Source: Alcanivorax profundi (GTDB lineage: Bacteria; Pseudomonadota; Gammaproteobacteria; Pseudomonadales; Alcanivoracaceae). Taken from it: a DNA stretch of 56,750 nucleotides. Where the stretch lies: assembly GCF_003597125.1 (NCBI RefSeq), contig NZ_QYYA01000003.1, positions 69,846 through 126,595 on the forward strand. Direction: 5' to 3'. The translations under genes and the position numbers were made by a program. This document shows positions 38,201 to 46,188 of the stretch, in pieces. Numbering within the stretch: position 1 is the first letter of the stretch; each line of letters starts with the position of its first letter. The notes below the pieces were generated by a model. That model had not been told where the DNA came from. It did no database searches and saw only the letters and a program-made list of their open reading frames with translations.

Positions 38201-38557
38201 TGAGGTGAGCGTGGAGCCCAGGTAGCCGAAGCCCGCGCCGCGAGTCAGCAGATCGATATCCACCCCGTAGCGGGCGGCGTAGTAACTCACCGGCAGGCCA
38301 AGCAAAAAGATCACCGCCATCACCGCCACGCAGGCCGCCATGGCGTTGATGAAGCCGTAGTTGAGCGTCATGGCGCCGCCAATGGCTTCCAGCGCCAGAA
38401 AGGTCACTGCGCCAATGGCGGTGCCGGCCACCCGGCCGGCAGACCAGCGCCGGGCGCCCTTGCCGGTAAAACGCAGGGCAAAGTCTTCCAGGGTCTGGTT
38501 TGCCACCCACTGGTTGTAGCTTCGGCGTACGCGAAATATGCGCTGTTCAATGGCCAT
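35207..38557 (-). CDS. NCS1 permease fused to Cys-rich module, histidine kinase and receiver
   Basis: 1116 residues from ATG 38557, which begins the conserved permease N-terminus; the open frame reaches 38656. Order: NCS1 (purine-cytosine/allantoin) permease-like block with about 12 helices (about 40-475), Cys-rich cytoplasmic segment (Cys 497, 498, 500, 512, 520, 523, 524, 530, 534; RING- or zinc-finger-like), two more helices (about 566-588 and 604-626), coiled coil (about 630-672), HisKA with His680 in GLSHELRSP, ATPase domain with intact N box NLLSNAIKF (794-802), G1 DTGVGI (825-830) and G2 GTGLGL (855-860), and a receiver with Asp966 in LILMDISMP. The C-terminal tail (about 1040-1116) looks helical. 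This is a transporter-type sensor in the style of CbrA, but with an NCS1 rather than SLC5 module. It is divergent from the amide importer. Confidence 0.9.
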   Translation of the reverse strand: MAIEQRIFRVRRSYNQWVANQTLEDFALRFTGKGARRWSAGRVAGTAIGAVTFLALEAIGGAMTLNYGFINAMAACVAVMAVIFLLGLPVSYYAARYGVDIDLLTRGAGFGYLGSTLTSLIYASFTFIFFALEAAIMAMALEILFGIPLTIGYLISSLVAIPLVIHGITTLTRFQLWTQPLWVLLQLLPFVFILFQDPSTLPRWTAFEGLNNDGGHFNLIMFGAGATVLFSLVAQIGEQVDFLRFMPESRKGNRARWWLALLCGGPGWTVIGGLKVLAGSFLAVLAFYHGLPLEQAQEPMHMYLVAFSHVTTNPTFLLALAGIFVILSQLKINVTNAYAGSIAWSNFFSRLTHSHPGRVVWLVFNVVIALVLMEIGIYRAFESILGSYALVAVGWMGALVADLVINKPLGLSPKHIEFKRAYLYDLNPVGFGSMLIATGIGLTAKTGLWGATPEALASFIALASTFVTTPLLALLTRSRYYIARTPDSTRELEGHACCICEHTFDREDMAFCPAYNGPICSLCCSLDARCNDSCKTNARFSEQMMEWLGGLLPDTMIRPLRSRMGHFLGLLVAITLIMSGLLSLVYYQIPVSDPHVQALMADTLIKVFAILIIISGVVAWLFVLAHESRVVAQEESRRQTRMLMEEIKAHEKTDRELQKAKELAEAANQAKSRYLTGLSHELRSPLNAAFGYAQLLEQDPTIPDNRRDAIGAIRRSTEHLSDLIEGLLEISKIEAGRLELYRNQVCVPELIDELVTMFQLQAAEKGIGFEFRSKTPIPGWVTTDEKRLRQILINLLSNAIKFTREGQVTLTFRYRNQVAEFSIADTGVGIDEEDLQRIFRPFERVRKPGIPSVHGTGLGLTITKLLADIMGGDIQVSSTPGQGSEFRLSVMLSRLNGPDPVHQERSPVIGYTGERKSLLIIDDDPSHRGLISDLLTPLGFVLNEAPDGETGMQLARHINPDLILMDISMPGMSGWETAQHIRRQGYRGPIVMLSGNARENQPDIPEGLHNDYLTKPFKLNALVDCLARQLGLTWLHQNSAPQKRIPVTEEPVILLDQTLRDELLALAEIGHLSALRERLDEAKAKGQLPTALAGDLDSRLTLFDFQAVIRLLETAA

Positions 38558-38741
38558 AGGGGGACCCGGTTCGGCAGCGGAAATCCCTGTCGCGGACGCC
38601 GTGTACATGTGCAAGCAGGCCATCATGGCCTGCGCAGCCCCCGGAAAACGGGGCATCTGGCAATGCTCTGAATTGATGCATATTCCATGCCCGTTTATTT
38701 ACTTCGCGCCTGAGCATAGGTGGCTTTGGGTGGCCCCGGTA

Positions 38742-38808
38742 TGCGTCAAATGACGTACCTCGATGGCGCAATCTCCGAATGGGAGGCAGGGGGGCAGATT
38801 TCCATACT
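38742..38808 (+). promoter_or_regulatory. Palindromic operator and promoter of the amide importer/amidase unit
   Basis: TGCGTCAAATGACGTA (38742-38757, 6 of 7 positions paired around AA), then 18 bp, CGAATGG (38776-38782), then 20 bp, then CATACT as a -10-like hexamer (38803-38808). The same boxes at exactly the same spacing precede fmdA (46537-46603). There is no good -35 hexamer, and the palindrome centre falls about 65 bp before a +1 estimated from that hexamer, which suits an activator of class I type. The site also sits in the divergent spacer of the kinase gene, so it may control that gene too. Confidence 0.65.
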
Positions 38809-38864
38809 CGTTGGCGAGGGAAACGACGTGCTTCCCGTGACATTCGCTGATGAGGGGTACACCA

Positions 38865-40121
38865 ATGAAATTGAGCAAAACCCGTTCTGCTAACCAACGG
38901 TCGTCCTGGACGCGCCGTCACCTGCTGGGGGGGCTGATGGCGTTACCTGCGCTGTTTGCCTTGTCCAATTCCGCACTGGCGGACGCTGCCAATACCACCG
39001 GGCTGGCGGTGACCGACGACACGGTGAAGGTAGGTATCCTGCACTCCATCACCGGCACCATGGCGATCAGTGAGACCGGTTCTGTGCAGGCCGAGAAGCT
39101 GGCCATCGAACAGATCAACGCCTCCGGGGGTGTACTCGGTCGCCAGATCGAATATATCCAGGAAGATGGCGCCAGTGACTGGCCTACCTTCGCTGAGAAA
39201 TCCCGCAAGCTGCTGGTGAACGACAAGGTGGCCGCCGTGTTCGGTTGCTGGACTTCCGCTTCCCGTAAAGCGGTACTGCCGGTGTTCGAGCAATACAACG
39301 GCATGCTGTATTACCCGACGTTCTACGAAGGTCTGGAACAGTCACCCAACGTGATCTACACCGGTCAGGAGGCGACTCAGCAGATTCTGGCAAGCATCGA
39401 CTGGTTGGCCAAAGAGAAGGGTGCCAAGACTTTCTACCTGCTCGGCTCTGACTATATCTGGCCGCGTACCTCCAACAAGATTGCCCGCAAGCACATCGAC
39501 AAGCTGGGCCTGAAAGTGGTGGGTGAAGAGTACTACCCACTGGGTCACACCCAGTTCAACTCCGTGATCAACAAGATCAAGTTGAAGAAGCCTGATGTGA
39601 TCTTTGCTTCTGTGGTGGGCGGTTCCAACGTGGCCTTCTACAAGCAGATGAAAGCCGCCGGTGTCGATCTCACCAAAGAGAAGCCGCTGCTGATGACCAT
39701 CTCGGTAACCGAAGATGAAATCCTGGGTATTGGCGGTGAAAACGTGGAAGGTGCCTACGCCTCCATGAAGTACTTCCAGAGCCTGACCAACTCCAACAAC
39801 GAAGCCTTCGTGAAAGCGTTCAAGGAACGCTGGGGCGATGACATCGTGATTGGTGACGTGACCCAGGCGGCTTACCTCGGCCCCTGGCTGTGGAAAGCTG
39901 CGGTGGAAAAAGCCGGCTCTTTCGATATCGAAAAAGTGCAGGCCGCTTCTCCCGGCATCGAGCTGACCACTGCGCCTGAAGGTTATGTGCGCATTCACGA
40001 GAACCATCACCTGTGGTCCAAGGCACGAATCGGCCAGGCCCAGACTGATGGTCAGTACAAAGTGATCTACGAAACTGAAGACCTGATGGAGCCGGATCCG
40101 TTCCCGGAAGGTTACCAGTAA
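38865..40121 (+). CDS. urtA: Urea/short-chain-amide ABC transporter, substrate-binding protein
   Basis: 418 residues from ATG 38865, with GAGGGGT 6 bp upstream; ATG 38850 is less likely. The N-terminus carries a twin-arginine signal (SWTRRHLLGGLMALPALFAL), so it is exported folded. The mature protein is a Leu/Ile/Val-type periplasmic binding protein of the UrtA/FmdD branch (VKVGILHSITGTMAISETG, LLGSDYIWPRTSN, YYPLGHTQFNSVI). Family members bind urea or short amides. Because amidase and formamidase genes are linked and no urease is seen, short aliphatic amides are the better guess. A 265-bp repeat separates it from urtB. Confidence 0.9.
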   Translation: MKLSKTRSANQRSSWTRRHLLGGLMALPALFALSNSALADAANTTGLAVTDDTVKVGILHSITGTMAISETGSVQAEKLAIEQINASGGVLGRQIEYIQEDGASDWPTFAEKSRKLLVNDKVAAVFGCWTSASRKAVLPVFEQYNGMLYYPTFYEGLEQSPNVIYTGQEATQQILASIDWLAKEKGAKTFYLLGSDYIWPRTSNKIARKHIDKLGLKVVGEEYYPLGHTQFNSVINKIKLKKPDVIFASVVGGSNVAFYKQMKAAGVDLTKEKPLLMTISVTEDEILGIGGENVEGAYASMKYFQSLTNSNNEAFVKAFKERWGDDIVIGDVTQAAYLGPWLWKAAVEKAGSFDIEKVQAASPGIELTTAPEGYVRIHENHHLWSKARIGQAQTDGQYKVIYETEDLMEPDPFPEGYQ

Positions 40122-40132
40122 GCACTTGCGTA

Positions 40133-40397
40133 GGGAGCCTGTGCACGACTTATTGCGTGCTCTGGCTTCCAGGATGGCTCGCAATCTAGGCGCAATTTTG
40201 AAGGCATGTGTCGACCTGTCGAAAAATTGCAACAACGAGTGCGGGCCATCATGGAAGCCCCGAAGGGCGTGACCTGAAGCATGCATCTGCTGCGCTTCGT
40301 CACTAGGAAAGGAAACCACCCTGTCCGTCGCGACGAAACACAACATCTGCACGCTTCAGGTCACGCAGAGCACACAATCAGTCGTGTACAGGCTCCC
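40133..40397. repeat. 265-bp inverted-end element, copy B
   Basis: Ends GGGAGCCTGTGCACGACTTA... (40133-40164) and the inverse (40366-40397) match at 29 of 32 positions. The interior is homologous to copy A (23566-23831) in opposite orientation; conserved blocks fall at 40176-40193, 40228-40247 and 40347-40366. The ends differ from those of copy A yet stay complementary to each other. It sits 12 bp after urtA inside the importer operon, where a strong RNA hairpin would favour high binding-protein output over the permease genes. Confidence 0.8.
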
Positions 40398-40506
40398 ACG
40401 GCGCCCAAGTTTGATCGGGCGTCGGCCTTTCCTTTCCTGACCTGTTTTTTTGTCTTGCCGCTTTACCTAATCACAGTACGCCAATCACTGTTCGGGAGTA
40501 CCTGCC

Positions 40507-41433
40507 ATGTTCGCTGACTACACCATGACGGAGTTGACCTCGATCTTCGCCATGCAGGGATTTGCCGGCCTGTCGCTGTTTTCCATCTTTGTGCTGATGG
40601 CGCTGGGGCTGGCCATTATTTTTGGGCAAATGGGCGTGATCAACATGGCCCATGGTGAGTTCATGATTCTGGGTGCCTACACCACGTATCTGACTGCCCA
40701 GGTGTTTGAAAGTGTTATGCCCGGTTTATACGGGGGTTATTTCTTTGTGGCCATGATATTGGCCTTTGTCGTCACCTTTGCACTGGGGGCATTGGTGGAA
40801 TGGTTGATGATACGGCATCTCTATCATCGCCCCCTGGATACCTTGCTGGCCACCTGGGGCCTGAGTCTGATTCTTCAACAGACCTACCGCAGTGTGTTCG
40901 GCGCCCGTGAAGTGGGGGTTAGCCTGCCGGACTGGATGATGGGCTCCATTGCTGTCACGGATCTGGTGGAGATCCCCATCAACGGATTGTTTGTGATGGT
41001 GCTGTCGTTGCTGATCGCCTTCGCCGTTTACCTGCTGATGTTCCGTTCCGGTTGGGGCCGTCAGGTGCGCGCCGTGGTGCAGAACCGTCCCATGGCCGAA
41101 GCTGTGGGTATCGACAGTGGCCGGGTTGACCGGGTCACCTTCGCGTTGGGTTGCGGCATCGCCGGTGTGGCGGGTAGCGCCTTTACCATGATTGGTTCCA
41201 CCGGCCCGACCTCTGGTCAGCTGTATATCGTCGATACCTTCCTGGTGGTGGTGTTCGGTGGCGCCCAGAGTCTGCTTGGCACCATTGCTTCTGCCTTCAC
41301 CATTTCCCAGGCCCAGTCCACCATGGAGTTCTTCCTGAGTGGTTCCATGGCCAAGGTTCTGACCCTGCTGTTTGTGGTCGGCATTCTGATGCTGCGCCCG
41401 CAAGGTCTGTTCGCCCTGAAAGTGCGTCGCTAG
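40507..41433 (+). CDS. urtB: Amide/urea ABC transporter permease, UrtB-like
   Basis: 308 residues with about eight membrane helices; LivH-type permease (GLAIIFGQMGVINMAHGEFMILGAY near 36-60, VVVFGGAQSLLGTI near 250). Urea-type UrtB proteins often carry a long N-terminal extra domain; it is missing here, as in short-amide importers. It works in the inner membrane with the next gene product as a heterodimeric channel. A 9-bp gap separates it from urtC, and the 385-bp gap upstream holds the repeat at 40133-40397. Confidence 0.9.
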   Translation: MFADYTMTELTSIFAMQGFAGLSLFSIFVLMALGLAIIFGQMGVINMAHGEFMILGAYTTYLTAQVFESVMPGLYGGYFFVAMILAFVVTFALGALVEWLMIRHLYHRPLDTLLATWGLSLILQQTYRSVFGAREVGVSLPDWMMGSIAVTDLVEIPINGLFVMVLSLLIAFAVYLLMFRSGWGRQVRAVVQNRPMAEAVGIDSGRVDRVTFALGCGIAGVAGSAFTMIGSTGPTSGQLYIVDTFLVVVFGGAQSLLGTIASAFTISQAQSTMEFFLSGSMAKVLTLLFVVGILMLRPQGLFALKVRR

Positions 41434-41442
41434 GAGGCTGCC

Positions 41443-42585
41443 ATGAAAGCAAATCTGTTCATCGAATGGTTGAAGTCCCGCGAGGGCATCTACTATGTGC
41501 TGCTGGCGCTGCTGCTGGTAGTGGTCTTCCCGCTGGCACTGGATTCTTTCCGCCTCAACATGGTCGGCAAGTACCTGACCTATGCCTTCGCGGCCATGGG
41601 ACTGGTGTTGTGCTGGGGCCGCAGTGGCATTCTCAGCCTGGGGCAGGGGATCTTCTTCGGCCTGGGCGGTTACTGCATGGCCATGTTCCTCAAGCTGGAA
41701 GCGTCCAGCCCGGAGAACACCGCCATTCAGTCCACCCCGGGGATTCCTGACTTCATGGACTGGAACCAGCTCACCGCGCTGCCGTGGTTCTGGGAACCCT
41801 TCCACAGCTTTTCCTTCACCCTGATTGCGGTGCTGGCGGTACCCGCCTTGCTGGCCTTCATCATTGCGGTGGCCATGTTCAAGCGCCGTGTGGGTGGCGT
41901 GTACTTCGCCATCATCACCCAGGCCATTGCCGCTATCCTGACCATTCTGATCATCGGTCAGCAGGGCTTCACTGGCGGAGTCAACGGGATTACCGATCTG
42001 CGTACCCTGATGGGCTGGGATATCCGCACGGATGAAGCCAAGACACTGCTCTACTTCGTGTGTGTGGGCATGCTGTTTGTTTGCCTGATCGTGGGTGCCT
42101 GGGTGATGCGCAGCAAGCTTGGCCGCATTCTGCTGGCCATGCGTGACCAGGAAGACCGGGTGCGATTCTCCGGTTATGACGTGGCGTCCTTCAAGATCTT
42201 TGTGTTCTGTCTGGCGGCCATGTTTGCCGGTGTCGGTGGCGCCATGTTCACCCTGCAGGTGGGTTTCATGTCTCCGTCGTTCGTGGGCATCGTGCCGTCC
42301 ATCGAAATGGTGATCCTGTGCGCGGTGGGTGGCCGCAACTCCCTGCTGGGTGCCATCTACGGTGCACTGATTGTGAATGCCGCCAAGACCTTCTTCTCTG
42401 AGTCTTTCCCGGAATTGTGGCTGTACGGCCTGGGCGTGCTGTTTATCGCTGTGGTACTGGCCTTCCCGGATGGTCTTGCCGGTCTCTATCGCCGCTATGT
42501 GATGCCGCTGGAAAGCAAACTGCCGGCAATACTGCGCCGTGGCAATGCTGAAGCACAAACCCTGCCTGTGGAGGAAGCCAAATGA
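41443..42585 (+). CDS. urtC: Amide/urea ABC transporter permease, UrtC-like
   Basis: 380 residues; LivM-type permease with about nine to ten helices. Conserved parts are LCWGRSGILSLGQGIFFGLGGY (about 58-79), the coupling-helix region RILLAMRDQEDRVRFSGYDV (about 227-246) and GGRNSLLGAIYGALIV near 296-311. The extra cytoplasmic or periplasmic loop near 85-120 is typical of UrtC. Its stop overlaps the urtD start as ATGA, so translation is coupled. Confidence 0.92.
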   Translation: MKANLFIEWLKSREGIYYVLLALLLVVVFPLALDSFRLNMVGKYLTYAFAAMGLVLCWGRSGILSLGQGIFFGLGGYCMAMFLKLEASSPENTAIQSTPGIPDFMDWNQLTALPWFWEPFHSFSFTLIAVLAVPALLAFIIAVAMFKRRVGGVYFAIITQAIAAILTILIIGQQGFTGGVNGITDLRTLMGWDIRTDEAKTLLYFVCVGMLFVCLIVGAWVMRSKLGRILLAMRDQEDRVRFSGYDVASFKIFVFCLAAMFAGVGGAMFTLQVGFMSPSFVGIVPSIEMVILCAVGGRNSLLGAIYGALIVNAAKTFFSESFPELWLYGLGVLFIAVVLAFPDGLAGLYRRYVMPLESKLPAILRRGNAEAQTLPVEEAK

Positions 42586-43331
42586 GCCCGAGCAAACAAG
42601 ATTTCATTCTTGCGGTAGAAGGGTTGACGGTGTCTTTCGATGGCTTCAAGGCCGTGAATGATCTGTCCCTGTACCTGGAGCCAAAGGAAATTCGCGTGAT
42701 CATCGGCCCTAATGGGGCGGGCAAGACCACGGTGCTGGATCTGATCTGCGGCAAGACCAAGGCCACGGACGGCTCCATCAAGTTCCAGGGGAAAGAGCTG
42801 ACCAAGATGAGCGAGCACAACATTGTTCGCGCCGGGGTCGGGCGCAAATTCCAGAACCCGTCCATCTATGAAGATCTCACTGTGTTTGAAAACCTGGAAG
42901 TGTCCTACCCCGCCGGACGGTCGGTGATCGGTGCGCTGGCCTTCAAGCGAGATGCTGCGGTAATTGAAGCGGTGGAGGAAGTGGCAGAAACCATCTTCCT
43001 CACCGACATGTTGCATCAGGAAGCCGCTCTGCTTAGCCATGGCCAGAAGCAGTGGTTGGAGATCGGCATGCTGCTGATCCAGAAGCCGGATCTTTTGATG
43101 CTGGATGAGCCAGTGGCGGGCATGTCTGTGGCGGAGCGGAAAAAAACCGCCGAGCTGCTGCGGGTGATTACCGAGAACCACACCGTGCTGGTGATCGAGC
43201 ATGACATGCAGTTTGTCGGCGACATTGCCGACCGGGTGACGGTGATGCATCAGGGCAAGGTGTTGTCCGAAGGCTCCATTGATCACGTCAAGCAGGATCC
43301 AAAAGTCATCGAAGTTTATCTGGGACACTGA
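42582..43331 (+). CDS. urtD: Amide/urea ABC transporter ATPase, UrtD-like
   Basis: 249 residues. One of two ATPases of the importer. Walker A is GPNGAGKT at 42-49. The signature is LSHGQKQWLEIGMLL (about 146-160), with His for the second signature residue as seen in this family. Walker B is LLMLDEPVAG (about 168-177), and the switch His lies in VLVIEHDM. LivG-like. It starts within the urtC stop codon and is followed 21 bp later by urtE. Confidence 0.94.
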   Translation: MSPSKQDFILAVEGLTVSFDGFKAVNDLSLYLEPKEIRVIIGPNGAGKTTVLDLICGKTKATDGSIKFQGKELTKMSEHNIVRAGVGRKFQNPSIYEDLTVFENLEVSYPAGRSVIGALAFKRDAAVIEAVEEVAETIFLTDMLHQEAALLSHGQKQWLEIGMLLIQKPDLLMLDEPVAGMSVAERKKTAELLRVITENHTVLVIEHDMQFVGDIADRVTVMHQGKVLSEGSIDHVKQDPKVIEVYLGH

Positions 43332-43352
43332 CGCTGAGGCGAGGTACTGACT

Positions 43353-44042
43353 ATGTTGAATGTATCGAATCTGCAGGTGGCTTACGGCCAAAGCACCATC
43401 ATCAGCGACATGAACCTGAACATCGCCGAGAACGAAATCGTGGCGGTGGTAGGGCGCAACGGCATGGGCAAGACCACGCTGATGAAATCCCTGATCGGAA
43501 TGGAAAAAATGCGTGGTGGCACCGCGCAACTTGATGGCCAGGATCTGACCGGACTGAAAAGTTTTCAGCGGGTGAAAGCCGGGCTCGGTTTTGTGCCCCA
43601 GGGGCGAATGATCTTCCCGACCCTGACGGTGAAAGAAAACATTGAAACCGGGCTGGCGGCGGTGGGTGAAAAGAAAGTGCCGGAGGACCTGTATGAACTG
43701 TTTCCGGTACTGAAAGAAATGCAAAACCGTCGCGGCGGTAACCTGTCCGGCGGTCAGCAGCAACAGTTGGCTATTGCCCGGGCGCTGGCAACCCGGCCCA
43801 AGGTGCTGTTGCTGGATGAACCCACTGAAGGGATTCAGCCTTCCATCATCAAGGACATGGCGAAAACCCTGAAACGTATCCGTGACGAACGTGGCCTGTC
43901 CATTGTGGTGTCCGAGCAGGTGCTGAGTTTTGTGATGGATGTGGCCGACCGCATTCTGGTGATCGAGAAAGGCAAGATCGTTCATGAAGAAAGTGGCGAC
44001 GACGTGAACCAGGAAAAAATTGCTGCGTATCTGGCGGTGTAA
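43353..44042 (+). CDS. urtE: Amide/urea ABC transporter ATPase, UrtE-like
   Basis: 229 residues; LivF-like. Walker A is GRNGMGKT at 34-41, signature LSGGQQQQLAIARAL near 132-146, Walker B VLLLDEPTEG near 152-161, and the switch residue falls in IVVSEQV, with Gln where many ABC ATPases have His, as is common in LivF/UrtE. It pairs with UrtD. It ends 39 bp before amiE. Confidence 0.94.
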   Translation: MLNVSNLQVAYGQSTIISDMNLNIAENEIVAVVGRNGMGKTTLMKSLIGMEKMRGGTAQLDGQDLTGLKSFQRVKAGLGFVPQGRMIFPTLTVKENIETGLAAVGEKKVPEDLYELFPVLKEMQNRRGGNLSGGQQQQLAIARALATRPKVLLLDEPTEGIQPSIIKDMAKTLKRIRDERGLSIVVSEQVLSFVMDVADRILVIEKGKIVHEESGDDVNQEKIAAYLAV

Positions 44043-44081
44043 CCCCGCCCGTTTTTTGAACCCATTTTCCAGGAGAGAGTC

Positions 44082-45128
44082 ATGCGACACGGGGATATTT
44101 CCAGCAGTAACGATACCGTTGGCGTAGCGGTAGTGAACTACAAGATGCCGCGTCTTCATAACAAGGCGGAGGTATTGGATAACGCCCGCAAGATTGCCGA
44201 CATGATCAAGGGCATGAAGCAGGGCCTGCCGGGCATGGATCTGGTGGTGTTTCCCGAATACAGCACCATGGGCATCATGTATGACCCGGACGAAATGATG
44301 GAGACCGCTGCCACGGTACCCGGTGATGAAACGGCGATCTTTTCCGCGGCCTGCCGGGAAGCCAATACCTGGGGGGTGTTCTCCCTGACCGGGGAACGTC
44401 ACGAGGAACACCCGCACAAGGCGCCTTACAACACCCTGGTGCTGATCAATAACGAAGGGGAAATCGTCCAGAAATACCGCAAATGTATTCCCTGGTGCCC
44501 CATTGAAGGGTGGTATCCGGGTGATACCACCTATGTGACGGAAGGGCCCAAGGGCCTGAAGATCAGCCTGATTATCTGTGACGACGGCAACTACCCGGAA
44601 ATCTGGCGTGACTGTGCCATGAAAGGGGCCGAGTTGATCGTGCGTTGTCAGGGCTATATGTACCCGGCCAAGGAACAGCAGGTGATGATGGCCAAATCCA
44701 TGGCCTGGGCCAACAACTGTTATGTGGCAGTTGCGAATGCCACAGGCTTTGATGGTGTGTATTCCTACTTTGGTCACTCGGCACTGATTGGTTTCGATGG
44801 CCGCACCCTGGGTGAATGCGGCGAAGAGGATATGGGCGTGCAGTATGCGCAGCTGTCGGTGAGCCAGATCCGTGATGCCCGCGCCAATGATCAATCCCAG
44901 AATCATTTGTTCAAGCTGCTGCACCGCGGCTACACCGGCATGCATGCGTCAGGTGATGGCGACAAGGGGGTGGCAGATTGCCCGTTTGATTTCTATCGCA
45001 CCTGGGTCATGGATGCGCAGAAGGCGCGGGAAAATGTGGAAGCCATGACCCGCAGCACGGTAGGTGTTGCCGAGTGTCCGGTGGGCGAACTACCGGTGGA
45101 TGGCAAAGAGAAAAGCGCGGGGGGCTGA
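44082..45128 (+). CDS. amiE: Aliphatic amidase
   Basis: 348 residues, close to P. aeruginosa AmiE (346). It hydrolyses short aliphatic amides such as acetamide and propionamide to the acid and ammonium; a cytoplasmic nitrilase-superfamily enzyme. The catalytic triad falls at the canonical positions: Glu59 in FPEYST, Lys134 in YRKCIPW and Cys166 in IICDDGN. The N-terminal MRHGDISSS also matches. The stop codon overlaps the amiB start as TGATG. It shares the importer transcript and supplies carbon and nitrogen from the imported substrate. Confidence 0.97.
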   Translation: MRHGDISSSNDTVGVAVVNYKMPRLHNKAEVLDNARKIADMIKGMKQGLPGMDLVVFPEYSTMGIMYDPDEMMETAATVPGDETAIFSAACREANTWGVFSLTGERHEEHPHKAPYNTLVLINNEGEIVQKYRKCIPWCPIEGWYPGDTTYVTEGPKGLKISLIICDDGNYPEIWRDCAMKGAELIVRCQGYMYPAKEQQVMMAKSMAWANNCYVAVANATGFDGVYSYFGHSALIGFDGRTLGECGEEDMGVQYAQLSVSQIRDARANDQSQNHLFKLLHRGYTGMHASGDGDKGVADCPFDFYRTWVMDAQKARENVEAMTRSTVGVAECPVGELPVDGKEKSAGG

Positions 45129-46153
45129 TGCCTTTCATCAACGACAAGCTGGAAGCACACCAGGAGGAGGTGGCCCAACAGCGCTGGGCTACCGGCTCTG
45201 GGCGCATGAACCGTTTCGTGTTCGAGCCTGCTGAGGTCATGGCCCATTTGCGCAAGCACATTGTGGGTCAGCCCCAGGTGTTGGACGCCATGGCAGACAT
45301 GCTGCAGGTCATCAAGGCGGATATCGGTGCGGAAGACCGCCCCCTGTCAGTACAGTTATTTGTCGGCCCCACCGGGGTCGGCAAGACAGAAACCGTTCGC
45401 CTGTTGGCCCAGGCCATTCATGGCAGTGCCGATGCGCTATGCCGTATCGATATGAGTACCCTTGCCCAGGAGCACTATGCGGCGTCACTAACCGGCGCAC
45501 CGCCGGGTTATGTGGGCAGCAAGGAAGGCCAAAACCTGTTCGATGAAGAAGCGATTCGTGGCAGCTTCAGCAAGCCCGGGATTGTGTTATTCGACGAACT
45601 GGAGAAGGCCAGCCCTGAAGTGGTGCGCACGCTACTGAATGTGCTGGAGCGGGGGCGCTTGCGATTAACCGCCGGCAATCGTGACATCGATTTTCGTAAC
45701 AGCCTGATCTTCATGACCAGTAATGCAGGGGCCAGCCAGATTGCGGCCTTGCATCCACGCCGCTGGTGGCAGCCAGACCTTAGCCGGCAGCGCATTCCGG
45801 ATCTGGTGGATCAGGCCCTGCACCGCCAGTTTGATCCGGAATTCCTGAATCGTATCGACCGTATCCTCACCTTTAATACGCTTGACCGGGACCTGGTCAG
45901 TCAGCTGCTGGATATTGAGCTGGACAGGCTCAAGCGGCAGCTTGATCGGCGGAAAGTGGTTCTTAGCCTCGGTGACGGCGCCCGACGTCACCTCTGCCGC
46001 CCGACCGACGCGCGCTTTGGTGCCCGCGAGATGGGTCGACGCATCCGCAACGAACTCTCCCCACCACTGGCCAGAGTGATGCTGGATTACCCCCAGGCCG
46101 ATACCTTTGAAGCCAGAATGGAAGACGGTTCGCTGATCGTGATCCCGGTGTAG
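45128..46153 (+). CDS. amiB: AmiB-like AAA+ ATPase of the amidase operon
   Basis: 341 residues; a single Clp/HSP100-type AAA+ module. Walker A is GPTGVGKT at 80-87, the pore-region motif GAPPGYVGS lies near 123-131, Walker B is IVLFDELEKA at 152-161, sensor 1 is MTSNAGA, and a C-terminal ClpB-like D2 small domain includes RFGAREMGRRI. In P. aeruginosa amiB lies directly after amiE and has been proposed to act with amide transport; its exact job is not settled. ATG 45128 overlaps the amiE stop by 1 bp. The usual partners amiC, amiR and amiS are absent, so AmiB here is combined with an ABC importer and a two-component system instead. Confidence 0.88.
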   Translation: MPFINDKLEAHQEEVAQQRWATGSGRMNRFVFEPAEVMAHLRKHIVGQPQVLDAMADMLQVIKADIGAEDRPLSVQLFVGPTGVGKTETVRLLAQAIHGSADALCRIDMSTLAQEHYAASLTGAPPGYVGSKEGQNLFDEEAIRGSFSKPGIVLFDELEKASPEVVRTLLNVLERGRLRLTAGNRDIDFRNSLIFMTSNAGASQIAALHPRRWWQPDLSRQRIPDLVDQALHRQFDPEFLNRIDRILTFNTLDRDLVSQLLDIELDRLKRQLDRRKVVLSLGDGARRHLCRPTDARFGAREMGRRIRNELSPPLARVMLDYPQADTFEARMEDGSLIVIPV

Positions 46154-46188
46154 GCAGGGGCGCTGGAAAACCGTGAGGGCATAACCTT

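Noticed and set aside
38700-38860. Sigma-54 promoter for the amide importer
   Set aside because: TGGC and TGC elements exist but with wrong spacing (15 and 14 bases instead of 10 between GG and GC), and the output regulator lacks a sigma-54 interaction domain.
40726-42558. Open frame of about 610 codons on the minus strand opposite urtB and urtC
   Set aside because: Same reason: a His/Gln-rich translation with no motif, and the plus strand carries clear permease genes.
42495-44945. Very long open frame on the minus strand opposite urtD, urtE and amiE
   Set aside because: It is antisense to three well-conserved genes. Its translation is rich in His, Gln and Gly without any family motif, a typical by-product of codon bias in GC-rich DNA.
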